A stretch of 64,000 nt of DNA from Owenia fusiformis (Eukaryota > Annelida > Polychaeta > Sabellida > Oweniidae). A program made the position numbers and the translations under genes. The notes below the pieces were generated by a model, which saw nothing but the letters and a program-made list of their open reading frames with translations, was not told where the DNA came from and ran no database searches. The DNA lies in NCBI GenBank assembly GCA_903813345.2, contig CAIIXF020000001.1, positions 44,659,885-44,723,884 of the forward strand, given 5' to 3'. Numbering within the stretch: position 1 is the first letter of the stretch; every line of letters begins with the position of its first letter. Positions 26,405 to 38,598 of the stretch are shown one piece after another.

Positions 26405-28730
26405 AGTACCATGGGTACTGGGCTCACATGGTCACATTTTTTGCTGATTTTTTGTTACAAAATTATTTCAAGCCATCTGTCTCTCAGTCAATTAAAATGG
26501 CTGAAAAAAAAAACGGATATAATTTTTTGCCAATAATTTGTAACAAAATTATTTCATACAACTAATCTTTACAGTGACATGGCTTTTTGCAATGCAAGAC
26601 ACCTAAAATTATTTGTAAAGCTAGGAAATGGGCCAAAATTGAATTTCGCAAGACAAAAATGGCGACCATTTTGAAATCAGGCAAGCTTTTGAACCAGGAG
26701 TCATAGGGGAGTTTTTTGTATTGATGTTGAACAAAAATAACTTGAAACTGGAATCCTATTGACAGAGGTTTTAAGCAAATGGTCCAAAAGAGGATTTCCC
26801 GAGACAGATAGACAAATCAATGTTAACTAAAATGGCTGAAAATAAAAAAACGGATATAATATTTTGCTGATTATTTGTAACAAAATTATTTCATACAACT
26901 ACCTTTTACAGTGACATGGCTTTTTACAATGCAGGACAGCTGAAATTATTTGTAAAGCTAGGAAATGGGCAAAAAGTGAATTTTGCGAAACAAGAATGGC
27001 AACCATTTTGAAAATAGGCGAGCTTTTGAACCAAGAGTCATAGGAGAGTTTTTTGTATTGATGTTGAACAAAATTAACTTAAAATGGGAATCCTATCGAC
27101 AGAGGGTTTAAGGTAAATGGTCCAAAAGTGGATTTTGCGAGACAGATGGACAAATCAATGTTAACTAAAATGGCTGAAAATAAATAAATGGATATAATTT
27201 TTCGCTGATTTTTCGTAACAAAATTATTTCATACATCTACTCTTTACATTGACATGGATTTTTACAATGTAGGACACTTGAAATTATTTGTAAAGCTAGG
27301 AAATGGGTCAAAAGTGAATTTTGCGAGACAAAAATGGCAGCCATTTTGAAAATAGGCGAGCTTTTAAACCAGGAGTCATAGGTTAGTTTTCTGAATTGAT
27401 GTTGAACAGAAATAACTTAAAACAGGAATCCTATCGACAGAGGTTTTAAAACGTGCCACAGAAAGTGGATTTCGCGAGTCAGATAGACAAATCAATGTTA
27501 ACTAAAATGGCTGAAAATAAAAAAATGGATACAATTTTTCGCTGATTTTTTGTAACAAAATTATTTCATATATCTACCCTTTACATTGACATGGATTTTT
27601 ACAATGTAGGACACCTGAAATTATTTGTAAAGCTAGGAAATGGGTCAAAAGTGAATTTCGCGAGACAAAAGTGACGGCCATTTTGAAAATAGCCAAGCTT
27701 TTGAACCAAGAGTCATAGGAGAGTTTTTTGTATTGATGTTGAACAAAAATAACTTAAAATGGGATTCCTATCGACAGAGGGTTAAAGGTAAATGGTCCAA
27801 AAGTGAATTTTGCGAGACAGATGGACAAATCAATGTTAACTAAAATGGCTGAAAATAAATAAATGGATATAATTTTTCGCTGATTTTTCATAACAAAATT
27901 ATTTCATACATCTACTCTTTACTTTGCAATGGACTTCTACAATGTAGGACACTTGAAATTATTTGTAAGGCTAGGAAATGGGTCAAAAGTGAATTTCGCG
28001 AGACAAAAATGGCGGCCATTTTGAAAATAGGCGAGCTTTTGAACCAGGAGTCATAGGGGAGTTTTCTGAATTCATGTTGAACAGAAATAACTTAAAACAG
28101 GAATCCTATCGACAGAGGTTTTAAAACGTGCCACTGTTATTGACAGAAAGTGGATTTCGCGAGTCAGATAGACAAATCAATGTTAACTAAAATGGCTGAA
28201 AATAAAAAAATGGATACAATTTTTCGCTGATTTTTTGTAACAAAATTATTTCATATATCTAATCTTTACATTGACATGGATTTTTACAATGTAGGACACC
28301 TGAAATTATTTGTAAAGCTAGGAAATGAGCCAAAAGTGAATTTCGCGAGACAAAAGTGACGGCCATTTTGAAAATAGGCGAGCTTTTGAACCAGGAGTCA
28401 TAGGGGGGTTTTCTGTATTGATGTTGAACAGAAATAACTTAAAACAGGAATCCTATCGACAGAGGTTAGCTAGGAAATGGGCTAAAAGTGAATTTCGCGA
28501 GACAAAAGTGACGGCCATTTTGAAAATAGGCGAGCTTTTGAACCAGGAGTCATAGGGGGGTTTTCTGTATTGATGTTGAACAGAAATAACTTAAAACAGG
28601 AATCCTATCGACAGAGGTTTTAAAACGTGCCACTATTGTTGACGGACGGACGGACGGACGGACGGACGGACGGACAGACAGACGGACAAGTGAGCGATTG
28701 CAATAGCTCACCATGTGAGCTAAAAAGGAC
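26405..28730 (+). mobile_element. Family C: satellite-like element with about six 338-bp core units and a GGAC tract
   Basis: The core repeats at 26497, 26832, 27170, 27507, 27845 and 28192 (spacings 335-347), each starting ATGGCTGAAAA and containing a GGCCATTTTGAAAATAGG stretch. A shorter partial unit follows at 28466. The array ends in a GGAC microsatellite (28640-28686) and then a hairpin-prone tail. GCTCACATGG at 26422-26431 is the inverse of CCATGTGAGC at 28711-28720, and a palindrome AGTACCATGGGTACT sits at 26405-26419. The order inverted repeat, core tandem, microsatellite, tail matches bivalve Pearl elements and Helentron-associated elements. No protein is encoded. Confidence 0.75.
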
Positions 28731-29191
28731 CAGGTAAAGTTTGACAAGTGAAACTTTTTAAAAAGTAATAATGTGGGGTCCTAATCCATAATTTTTCAGA
28801 GAGTTGGATTGATATTTTTATTTTCAGGGGGACTTGAAAGAAAACATATTGTTTTAATAAAAAACACTGTATTTATTGCCAGAAAGTGCTCATGGTGAAA
28901 AACATAACTTGAAGTTAATTCCTCCGAAGTAACATATAATATATATATTATTTATCTATCATACCTGGCAAAAATAAAGGTTTATGAAATAAAAAAACTG
29001 TTTAAGAAATAAGAAACAAAAATACTCTTAGAAAAATATCTTTCAAAAAAGAAAGAAATGAGTAGCTCCCACAATTCTTTCATATTCTATCATATTCGGG
29101 GATTCCCCATTACGTCATCTCCCGCATCATCTCCAATCAAATTGCAGAATGTGATCACGTGAACAATCATGAGCACGTGCTCTCTCAGTAC

Positions 29192-29203
29192 TGCGCATGC
29201 GCA
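29192..29203. promoter_or_regulatory. NRF1-like palindrome in a CpG-containing patch
   Basis: TGCGCATGCGCA is a perfect NRF1-type site. Within 90 bases upstream are CACGTG (twice) and TTACGTCAT. This may be a regulatory element or promoter in lectin intron 1. The open frame that follows (29197-29445) resembles no known protein. Confidence 0.3.
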
Positions 29204-31788
29204 AAGTTAAATTTGAAATCATGAGAATGGAGTTAACATCAGTTCAACATCATCATTTTAAACCTACGGTAATACTATTGAAGTTACTTGATCCATATTT
29301 GCAGAGAATACTCATAAAACTACAGCGAACATTTGGAGATCCATTTCAATGGCAAATGAGGCCTGCTAATAAAATTTGTTTTCGAACGTGCCAATACGAA
29401 AGGTCATCTTTGGGAAATCCCCCCCCCCCTGTTTCAAAACCTTAGCTCTTGTTTATTGATAATTTCAAAACACTATTCAAAAGTAAGAATATGAAGAAAA
29501 ATTATTCCAGAATGAATTGACAAAAAATATACTACATGCATGACAGCACAGAGAATTAATGACATGTAAATGTTTTACATCTTCATCTATCAATATTTAT
29601 TTCATGGCTGAAGAAATATACTGGCATAACAGTGTGTGAGTTTTATAGATTTTGAATAAAAATAGGGCAAGCGCTTGTAGTAGACACTTAACTTCAAAAC
29701 AACTACTAACAACTACTTGTGAAGCGAAAGTTCATGATTGAATATTCAGGATATACCAAGTACAATTATATATTTTAAAGATGGTTGCCATTGGTTGGCA
29801 ACTCGAAGTAGCTAGAGGATATATGAGAGTGCTGATGAGAAGTGCTGACTAAAGCTCTTAAAATCAGATTTACTTCAAAACATGACATAAGTTGAATCAT
29901 CTTTGTGTAATCTGTTTGATTCAGGCACAAAGTGAAAGACAATCAACTAATAAAGATATCATAATTTAATAAAACTACTTTTCATTTGATTTGGCTTTAA
30001 AGATTTTCTGTTTTATATTTATGTGATCTCAAATTTTGTTCTTTATGCAGTTCACAAGAAAAAGCTTTGTATTAATGAAAAAAGTATAATTCCTTAACAG
30101 CTAATTAATAATTATATTACATAATATACATGTACTCTTAATATATCAAAGAGAATCTTTAATCATCTGATGGGAGATCTATGACAGCACTTGTTCTACT
30201 GAAGTGATATCCATCATATTAAATCAACTACTTTGCCCAATTTAGAATATCAAAACCAGCTTCTCTACTGTTGAAAATTTCAAAAATCATAGAGAATCAG
30301 AAACCAAGGGGAATGAATATAAAGTCGAGAACACTATTAACATTTATCATATTCCAATCAAGTATATAAATGAGGTTTTGTGAGATCTACTCATAATTGT
30401 CTATAACTCATGCATGAAATGAATAGGTATTAATCGATATGTCTTATGAAGTGAACTTTCAAGAGGTCACTTACCAAAATGAAATTAATCAAGAAGAAAG
30501 TTGTAAATCTAAATGATATATTACATTTAGACAGTAGTTCATCCGGTGTGCTTCGCGCTGACAGCCTGATACAAAATGGAAACAGGGCTGATTATCTAGC
30601 TGGGGTGCTGTGAATTTGTATAATCTTAGATTAAGATTTTTTGGGGGGAATTTGTATGATACCAAGATTTATGAAAATCATATCAATCTAAAAAAAAAAA
30701 TTTTTCTTTCTTTGTTATAAGTCTACTTATGCAACTTTGACAATGGATTTAGTTTAGTATAACACTTATCACTGAGCTTGAATTGTCAAACCTCTAAATT
30801 AATCCAATAATAAATCATAAATACAAAGAAATTCATGTAGAGAAGTAGATTTGCAAATTCTCTCTTTCATTTCTAGCCTATTCAGAGAAAATAAAATAGA
30901 ATCTAGATAATTCTTATATTACCTGGCTTTCAAGCTTCAACTGATCTGTTACAAGAACTTGACAGAATATCATTTTCAGCTTAAAAGCCATCACTACTCT
31001 ATGATTTATCCCTTTTAAGAGGAAATTGCCTGTTGGTAGGTGACGAAAGATAAGTCCTTAATATTGGATGAATTCAAAAGATAAAAAGATACATTAAAAC
31101 CTTTTATGCCACAACTTTATGTTATCTCCTAAGGGACTCAGATCATGTGAGAATTTAATTTTTCTTTATTTTGCGCATTAACAAAGGGCAATCCAATAGA
31201 GTTGACTTCGCCAATACGCACACATTGGACTTCAAAGTTGACCATCAGGTGACCTCTTTTTTTAAATGTGACATTACATGACCTTGACATCATGACCTTG
31301 ACATTTAAATCATCTGACTGCAACATTCCACTCATCATAATAAAGACATTTTTTGTTTTTATTATATGCCAAGCCAGCCGTTACCACAAACTAAAATCTT
31401 CTGAATTTATTAATTCCATGATATACTGACCTTAATAGTTATTAAAAAGACATTTATGAATGTTTATTGACTGGTGTTGAAACATCAACGTTGAAATATA
31501 TTTATTTGATTGTAACATTTGTTTTCCCTTCAACAATAGGGCATAGACTCTTGTAAACATGTCATGGCAGTCATTTTTCAAATCATATGCTGGATTAGGA
31601 TCTAGGAAGCTTCCAAGACTCTGCAACAGATAACCATTCAGCGGCATTAAAGAAAATATCATCAAATATAAACAGCTCTTCATTTCATCATAATCACATT
31701 TTCAGTAAATTTCTGACTGGTTCTTACTCCAAACATTTTCATACTGTTCTTGACAGGATTTTCTCTCCAAGTAAATGCATAATTACCC

Positions 31789-32212
31789 AAATGCGAGTAG
31801 GTAGTTACCAGTTTCACCACCAGGTGGCTGATTCGGGTCAATTAACATGGCAGGTATATAAGAAAGTTCCCTTAAACTTGAATATTATCAATTTAAGTGG
31901 CTCAATTTTCATATAACCCTTATGTGTCTGATACTTATACTAATGAAAATATGTCCAGTAAAGCAAAATAGTATCTGTCCACTCAAAGAAAAGATATTTC
32001 ATTTTTTGTGATTTTATAGCATGGGGTCTATGGGGAATCTCCCCGAGCTAGAAGTCACATTTTCAAAGAAAATTAATTTTTCAAAGTTGATAAACACTTT
32101 TTAAAACCACATTTCTAGATGTAATTTTACATGTAGATTTCAAATATGATATTACTTTGACTGAATTTTGAATTTTTAATGACGCAAATCAAGATTATTT
32201 CTACTCGCATCT
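31789..32212. mobile_element. 424-bp MITE with ATGCGAGTAG ends, copy 1
   Basis: The ends AATGCGAGTAG and CTACTCGCATCT are inverted. The second copy at 59714-60138 is collinear over its whole length, including GGGGTCTATGGGGAATCTCC. No open frame is shared. Confidence 0.8.
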
Positions 32213-33189
32213 GGGTTATTCTCATTTTCATAATTCTGACTAAAGTTTCAAATGGATGCAAACATTTTCTAAAAGTGGATGCAGCACCTACATGTACTTG
32301 TTCCAATGCTAGGGGATTTTACTGCTTTACAGGGCCTTTACATACTCTTTGCATTCGTTTGACTTCACTTCTTAAAAGAGAGCTTCGTCTTCGTAGTTCA
32401 ACTAGACTCTGCATGCAGGGTAGCCTTTACAATATGTAGTTCTTAAAATTAATGCATGTAACTAAATTTGTTTTGAAAGTTTTATTGAGCCTGCACCTCT
32501 GATAAGAATTTACACCACCTGATCAAAATAACATAATGAACCAGTTGGGATGTTATTTTTCTAACCAAATGAAAAAACATATCAACACATAATTTGAATA
32601 CTTCAATGTTAACCTGATGGTAGAGCAGGCCTTAATGTGAATCATGCTTATAACCTTATGTTTTGGGAGGTCTTTACTTCAGCAACCAGGTTGCTACAAA
32701 TCATTTGTTTAGCAGTGCCTTTTGGTTTTTATTTAATCCTTGCAATTTAATAAATCTTTTTTCATTTTAACATCTTTTTGCATTCGGAGAATAAAATATG
32801 TCAAAAATGGAAATATTTCTTATTAAACAGGCATTTAACACATAGAGGCCTAACTCATGATTCACACAATCTTACATAAAAAATTGTGAAATCAATCATT
32901 TATAAATAAGAGTGGGAGGTCTGGATGCACAATAAAGCAAAACAATATTGACAATACTTCATAACTGAATGTGCATGGATGCCAGATAACAACTAAGAAT
33001 AATATGCTAAGTGATCTGGAGAGAATCCATAGAAAAACAAGGTGAGAAATTAACTTGATGCAGTAGGTTTACCTATACAAACTTTTCAGTTTCAGCAGTT
33101 TGTATCTGTTATAAGAGAAATTAGCTTGGTGAAATCAAATGACCTTCTTTTTATGTGAATGGTTACCCTTTTTGTGTTTTCTCTACTCA

Positions 33190-33360
33190 TTGTGTCAATG
33201 TTTAATCTGGACCATATGTCAATTTGGTCTTGCTACCATGTGTAAATGGTCTACCTACACCATATGTCAGCAGTCCCCCTACCTTGTTTCATAGGTCTCC
33301 CAACCATGTGTCAACTGTCCACATATACCATGAGTCAAAGGTCCCCTTCCATGAATCAAC
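33190..33360. repeat. Degenerate minisatellite of about 24 bp
   Basis: Recurring ACCATATGTCA / ACCATGTGTCAA followed by GGTCTCC-like stretches, about seven units. Two overlapping open frames here are by-products. Confidence 0.6.
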
Positions 33361-34898
33361 GCTACCGAGTAAATTTTTATTCATCATTGGTCATTATTAT
33401 TGGAATAGACAAAATGAACTATCGAAAATATGGTTTATTAGGCTGAGCCTTGCTAGCTTACACGATGTGCCAGTGGTTGAATATTCATAAAAGGAGTTAA
33501 TCAATTTCCTATCTATTAAGCTCTGTATTTGGGTAATTCTATGATTCCTGTATGTCTGTAATTGCCATATTCAAAATTGCCAAGATTCTCAGAACTTTTT
33601 GACCTGTTCCTTTCCTCATCAAAGTAATTTCCCAAGCCTATGGTTTTCGTATTCTAACATGTAATAACACTTTAGTAATACATTCATAACAGGCCTTATA
33701 AGTACTGTAAAAAGCAAATTAATATGTAATTAATCTAACTATGATGATAGATTAATAGAAATCTGTGTGAATGTTTCTACTGGTTTGATCATTAAAGATG
33801 ATACATTTACTGAACTTCACAGAAACAGTCAAAAGATAGAGATATTAAAATATAGGGTTATTCATATAGAAAATAATCAAATTCATTTCCCCTGAATACA
33901 AACATTATAAGCTTGAGCAATGACTGAAGATTCAATGAAAAAAGCACATCTGGCAACTTTTGAAAAACCTAGATTGTAATTAAGAATTATCTCTTATTTA
34001 AGAGTGCAGAGAGAAACAGCTCTTATAAAGGGTCACTGTGCAGATAGTGGTGTCAGTATTTGAGATCGACTGAATTTTTGTTGTAAAAAAACATTTATAA
34101 ATACACAGACCTGAAGTTTAAGCAATAAGAATATATTAGTTCCACTTCATTCACTGTATTCAGACAAGAATGCATTAAAATGGGAATATAAAGTATGAAC
34201 TTGAGCAAATGTATGTACTGAGATCTGGATAAAGCTACTTGCATATAAATGTGTTATATGGATGTCTATTCTAAAATAGGTAACCTTTTCAACTAGAAAC
34301 CCCTTCAAAATGACAAATTTCTTCGAAATTTTGAAAACTAAAACGAGGCTGAGACGTGACCTTCCAATTTCGATTCGTAAAAAATGAAAAAATCTGAAGT
34401 TAAACAGTTTTGACAAAGATACTGCTATAAGTAAGGAAATCAAGCTCAATTATTGAGTAATATATAAGTTTAAATTGCATTTGATTCGATCATCTGTGAA
34501 AGAACTGAACTGAAGTCCGACTCGAGTCAAAATTTGAGTTGAAAACGGCAAAAATCAATTTTCAAGCGAATGATTATTCGAGTTGCCGATTTATCGTACC
34601 ACCACAACTCTGAACTACATGTAGAGGCTAAAGTTTTCTTGAAATCTCCATCATGGAGTATCCTCTTTGACATACTGAGTAAAACTGCATGGTGACCATA
34701 TACCATTATACAAGTCTTCTCACACCCCGAGTACCCCACAAAGTAGAAAAATTATGATGCATCATCCCTTTGGCACAGCTTAGACATTCACAAGAACTAA
34801 TAATGATATGGCTATCATGAAGACAATTTTAGCAGTGAATCAATTATAATGTACATTCAAAAATCACAGCAATTTCTCATATATAGGCTTTGTATAAT

Positions 34899-35186
34899 GT
34901 AACGACCCTGGATCGCAAGTTGCTACTACAGCTCAGCTGTGGTAGTCCTTCTGGCTCAGTGGTAGAGCATGAGCCTTTGAATCAAAAATCCTGGGTTTGC
35001 TTCCAGGAGGGAACACTGAATTTAACACACTCTCTTTCATAACAGTCTGAATCTCGCTTGTTGTATTATAGCTTCCCTGAATGTACTGTCAGGTTGTTAC
35101 ATGTACATGGGTGTCAGATGTAGGATTTGCTTTTGGGTATATCCTGGGTGAGTCACGACAGGTCGTCGTCCTTCATTGGGGGGATG
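34899..35186 (+). mobile_element. tRNA-derived SINE-like repeat, unit 1 of a tandem pair
   Basis: Starts GTAACGACCCTGGATCGC. The tRNA-like part at 34948-35012 has D arm GCTC-AGTGGTA-GAGC, a possible TTG anticodon loop and a T stem CCTGG/CCAGG, but a degenerate B box. Unit 2 starts exactly 288 bp later. Confidence 0.6.
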
Positions 35187-35415
35187 GTAACGACCCTGGA
35201 TAGAAAGTTGCTACTACAGCTAACAGTGGTAGCTATCCCTTATGGCTTAGCGGTAGCTCATCAGGCCTCGGACCGGAAGGTGCTAGTTTAATTCCTGGGA
35301 GGCCTGAATTTAGCACATTTCCTTTTAATATATCTAGCTTGCCTAGCTTGTTACGTTACAGCTTCCCTGAGGTTACCATATTCTATGGCCACTGAGCATT
35401 CTTGAGTCGTTACAA
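35187..35415 (+). mobile_element. tRNA-derived SINE-like repeat, unit 2
   Basis: Head-to-tail copy of unit 1, starting GTAACGACCCTGGATAG. The A box is TGGCTTAGCGGTAG and the B-box region TAGTTTAATTCC is decayed. It ends near GAGTCGTTACA. Confidence 0.58.
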
Positions 35416-35732
35416 TGAATATTATAGAAGGATTACAGGGGGAGATTTATACTAATTCAATCAGTGAGTCACTATCAACCTGGCTCTTCATGAATAGAAA
35501 ATAGGAAAAATAGGAATAGTTGAGTCTTCCTACTCATAGAACAACACAAATTAGAGATCAATACCAGACTATGTGAATGAATCATTATAAACTCAAAGCA
35601 CACAATGTATTCAAAATATTCATCAGAAATACATAGGATACATACACATGAATGCTACGATGCTAAAAACATAAGTTCAAAACTTCAAAACATCGAAAAA
35701 TTGAAAAATAAAAAAAATTAGAAAAAACTCAC

Positions 35733-35793
35733 CTGAATCTTTTAGAATATCAATTGTGATCAAAATCAAGGTAAACCGTGTAATCTGATACAT
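35733..35793 (-). CDS. F-type lectin gene, exon 1: start codon and signal peptide
   Basis: 61 nt from ATG to a GTGAGT donor, ending in phase 1, which is the phase needed by exon 2. It encodes 20 residues starting MYQITR, followed by a hydrophobic stretch FTLILITIDIL and DS, with Gly21 completed by exon 2. This has the shape of a short secretory signal peptide. The exon is too short to stand out as an open frame. It was chosen because it is the only nearby ATG plus donor upstream of exon 2 with a matching phase and a hydrophobic N-terminus, and because a TATA-like box lies about 60 bp upstream. No transcript evidence is available, so an alternative first exon within the 12-kb intron cannot be excluded. 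Confidence 0.72.
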
Positions 35794-35850
35794 TCTTCTA
35801 GTCCTCTATTGTATTTCCTAATGTTTGGTGATGTCTAAATCCATTTTCGG

Positions 35851-35860
35851 TTTTAAATAG
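35851..35860 (-). promoter_or_regulatory. TATA-like box of the lectin gene
   Basis: The minus strand reads CTATTTAAAA here, about 58-67 bases upstream of the lectin start codon. A start site about 30 bases downstream would give a 5' leader of roughly 30 bases. That would exclude an upstream ATG at 35842-35844, which opens only eight codons before a stop. Placement supports it, but a match this short in AT-rich DNA is weak evidence on its own. Confidence 0.35.
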
Positions 35861-36354
35861 CTTGATTAGACCACTTTTCGTCGAAATATTTACTTTTGCT
35901 TCCTTGTTCAATTTTTCAAAGTTGAAATCAGGTCTGCTGCGGTCGGTGGATTAATAAATATTAATCATTGACGACAAACACCTGCTAGTTGGACGCCGTG
36001 TCGCTACAGCGAGAACACTCGTCAATATCACTGCGCCGTAGAGCAAAGATCTTCAAATTAATCACTAAGGAACAGAGGTTAACAGAGAATGCAGTGGGTC
36101 CTCGTTTTACAAACTATAACTGAGTTCTGATGATAGCATTGGCTCAAGTACCCTTTGCATTCGTGCGTCTTCACTTCTCAAAAGACAAGAGCTTCCTCTT
36201 TATAACAAGAGACTGCGCCGGCTCTGCGCGGAGGGCGGGGCGGGCCGTATCTGAGATATGTCAACCAATGTTTCATAATTGTCTTAACAGCCGTGTTAAC
36301 GATTTATTAGGGTGCGTAATTGTGATCAGTAGTAATTCACGTAGGTTGTATGCC

Positions 36355-36625
36355 CGGGGTTGCAGGGGCGAATCTGGGCACCAACAAGGGGGAGGGGGGG
36401 GGGGGCCAAATTTTAGGTCAGAAAAAAAGTGGGCCCAAATTGTAAAATGTTGAGGACCATTTTCTTCAAAATGTGGCCTGAAATTAAAAAATAAGGCTTT
36501 AAAAGGCCCTGTAATGACCGAAAATGCCCACTTTTTGCTGTTTTTACTCAAAAGAATTTTGGGCCCAATTTTTTTCTGGGCCCACCCAAGGGGTGGGGGC
36601 GGGCCCCCAGGCCCTATTTGATTTA
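36355..36625. repeat. GGGCGGATC / GGGCCCAAATTT repeat family, copy 1
   Basis: Contains a G run, AATTTTAGGTCAGAAAAAAAG and TTTTTCTGGGCCCACCC. Related copies are at 37945-38115 (reverse), 38312-38480, 43975-44230 and 47657-47835. Inverted GC-rich ends suggest a small DNA element. These produce glycine/proline-rich open frames with no biological meaning. Confidence 0.55.
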
Positions 36626-37944
36626 GGCATACCCTTCCCAAAATGATAGGCGAAAAATATTTTTCGGGGATAGTAAGGTGTGCAAACCTATAGGTTTCAT
36701 AGATAGTGCGATCGCACCCCGCCCCCCCCCCATAACCAATAAAAATGAAACCGGGAGAAAGAAGAGGAACGAGTTTTACGAAAATGCTTTTTATTTGAAG
36801 CTTCTGGCTCAATTTTGAAGGAAGTTGCATCAATTTTTGTAAATTCAAAATAAATCTTATTTTTGGCTTGTTTATGTCACAATCGCACCCCCTGACTGAA
36901 AACCGAGATTTTTTGGCGACCTGACTGAAAGCTGGCTACGCCCCTGGGTCTAGTCCGTATTTTGCTACTTATGTAAGTTCCGATTTTTTAAAAGGAAACG
37001 TACTTTCTTTGTTCACTGAAGAATAAATGGATGTATATATTTTTAACTTTTTTTTAACTTAGAGAAAGTGCGAAGAAAGCGTCTCTCCGTCTGCCTGCAT
37101 TGTGTAGATTGTCGTGCATTAGATCATGGTCTTTCAACAGAGAGATCGCCAATGATTACTAGATTTAAAGGATTAAAAATATTGTAGGGCTTACCATTCT
37201 GATACTCATCAGACTCATAGCATCTTTCTGTTTCACCTCTCAGGCCTGAGAAGAAATGAGATGTCATGGTTTACTATGATGATGGTGTACAGTACTAGTA
37301 AAAGAGTATTCATTTTGCAAGATATTTGATTTGAACTGTCATCATCACGAACATATAGCCCCAGTAAAACAATTTCAAGGACTGAAAAACGATTAGTTTA
37401 CGCTGCGCTGGGCGTAACTAAATTTCAGTTTTGGAATGGATCAATTCTCTGGAGAATATAATTATTGACATTGAAAAGCTTGCTTTTTATACTAGTTTTC
37501 ACTAAGCTGCATCGTGTGCATATACTCACGCCCGTTGATCGAAAAATGAACAGAAGGGGTAACCGATTTCAGCTAAAAATCTCGAAATTGTCTTCCTTGG
37601 AGAGAAGTTTATACAGGCGCAGCATCATCAACGTGCAAATAGTCAATGTTTTTCCAAGCAACAATGGTCTAGCTACCACAAAAGTAAAAGTGGCGTTGTT
37701 TTCATTAAGCTTAATGTCACTGTTGTCATTTAAAGATAAGTCTCCATACGCCGGAGTACACCCCTTCACAGCATGTGAATAAAAAGTTAAGGATGCTGAG
37801 ATCATGCCGGCATGAGATTGAGCTCAAATAATGTAATATATACTATACTTTTCCCTTTGAAACGAATACCAGACCGAGTCATGAAAACAAATCACGACTA
37901 TCCCAAACAATGATCTAACATAAAAAGAAACATTGATATTCAGG

Positions 37945-38115
37945 CCCGACGCCAGGAGGGGGGGGGGGGGGGCTCCCCCAGCAAATCCTGTGGCTACGGG
38001 CCCTATGGCGGATCAGTTTTAGGGGCCCAAAATTTTTTTCCACGCAAGCGCGGATGGTTTTTCTCTGACCTCAAATTTGGGCCCCCCCCCGTTGCTGGTT
38101 CCTGGATCCGCCACT
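37945..38115 (-). repeat. GGGCGGATC repeat family, copy 2
   Basis: Has a G run of about 14, then GGGGCCCAAAATTTTTTTCC and CTGGATCCGCCACTGG at the end. Confidence 0.5.
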
Positions 38116-38311
38116 GGGGCCTGCTATTAATCAGAGGCATATGAAGGATAAATTCAAAGCTGTCCTGAAAAGAAAACACCCCCACTATCTGTGTAACAAT
38201 GATAAAATGCAGACTCCAATCGAAGAAATGTAGATATTTTCTTTTCAGGAATTGTACTATCAGTACCATGCCTGCGCTATTGATTGTTGGTCTTTTGACA
38301 AAAACGGGGTA

Positions 38312-38480
38312 TGGCACTGGCGGATCCAGATGTTAACAAGGGGGTCCAAATTTTGAGTTATCCAAAATTTAAGGCCCATTTTTGGTAGGCCTAAGCTACT
38401 TCAAGCCCAAATTTTCAACCCCAACATTTCTTGGACCCTAAATTTTTTCTGGGCCCACAAAAAAGTGGGGTGAGGGGGCG
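38312..38480 (+). repeat. GGGCGGATC repeat family, copy 3
   Basis: CACTGGCGGATCCAGATG is followed by AAGGGGGTCCAAATTTTG and TTTTTTCTGGGCCCAC. Confidence 0.5.
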
Positions 38481-38598
38481 TCCGCTACTAGTGTATGGAA
38501 GATTTTTTAGTCAGTGTAACTTATGCATGGGCTCTACCACCTGATAGAGCCCATGGTGTATGGGTAGGCCCGTGGAAGAGGTTATGTTTGATTCCTTG

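Larger units (their letters stand above)
23404..35732 (-). other. Lectin intron 1 (about 12 kb)
   Basis: Intron between signal peptide and lectin domain exons. It contains a hairpin MITE at 24836-24975, the family C satellite-like element at 26405-28730, an NRF1-like palindrome at 29192-29203, a MITE at 31789-32212 and a pair of tRNA-derived repeats at 34899-35415. The stretches 25.0-26.4, 29.5-31.7, 32.4-33.2 and 33.4-34.9 kb are AT-rich with nothing recognised. Confidence 0.65.

Noticed and set aside
28550-28747. Open frame with RPSVRPSVRPS repeats
   Set aside because: It is the translation of the GGAC microsatellite at the end of family C.
31432-31683. Possible extra lectin exon starting with a hydrophobic leader (MKSCLYLMIF)
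   Set aside because: Same strand as the lectin gene, but no lectin motifs and no donor in phase with exon 2 were found; 35733-35793 fits better as exon 1.
36273-36848. 191-codon minus-strand open frame, the longest in the window
   Set aside because: It spans a GGGCGGATC-family repeat with poly-G tracts; the Gly/Pro runs come from the repeat and no domain is visible.
37465-37805. Overlapping open frames of 105 and 78 codons on opposite strands
   Set aside because: They are complementary frames over the same bases, with no domain, no splice support and a repeat-like feel; neither can be called a gene.
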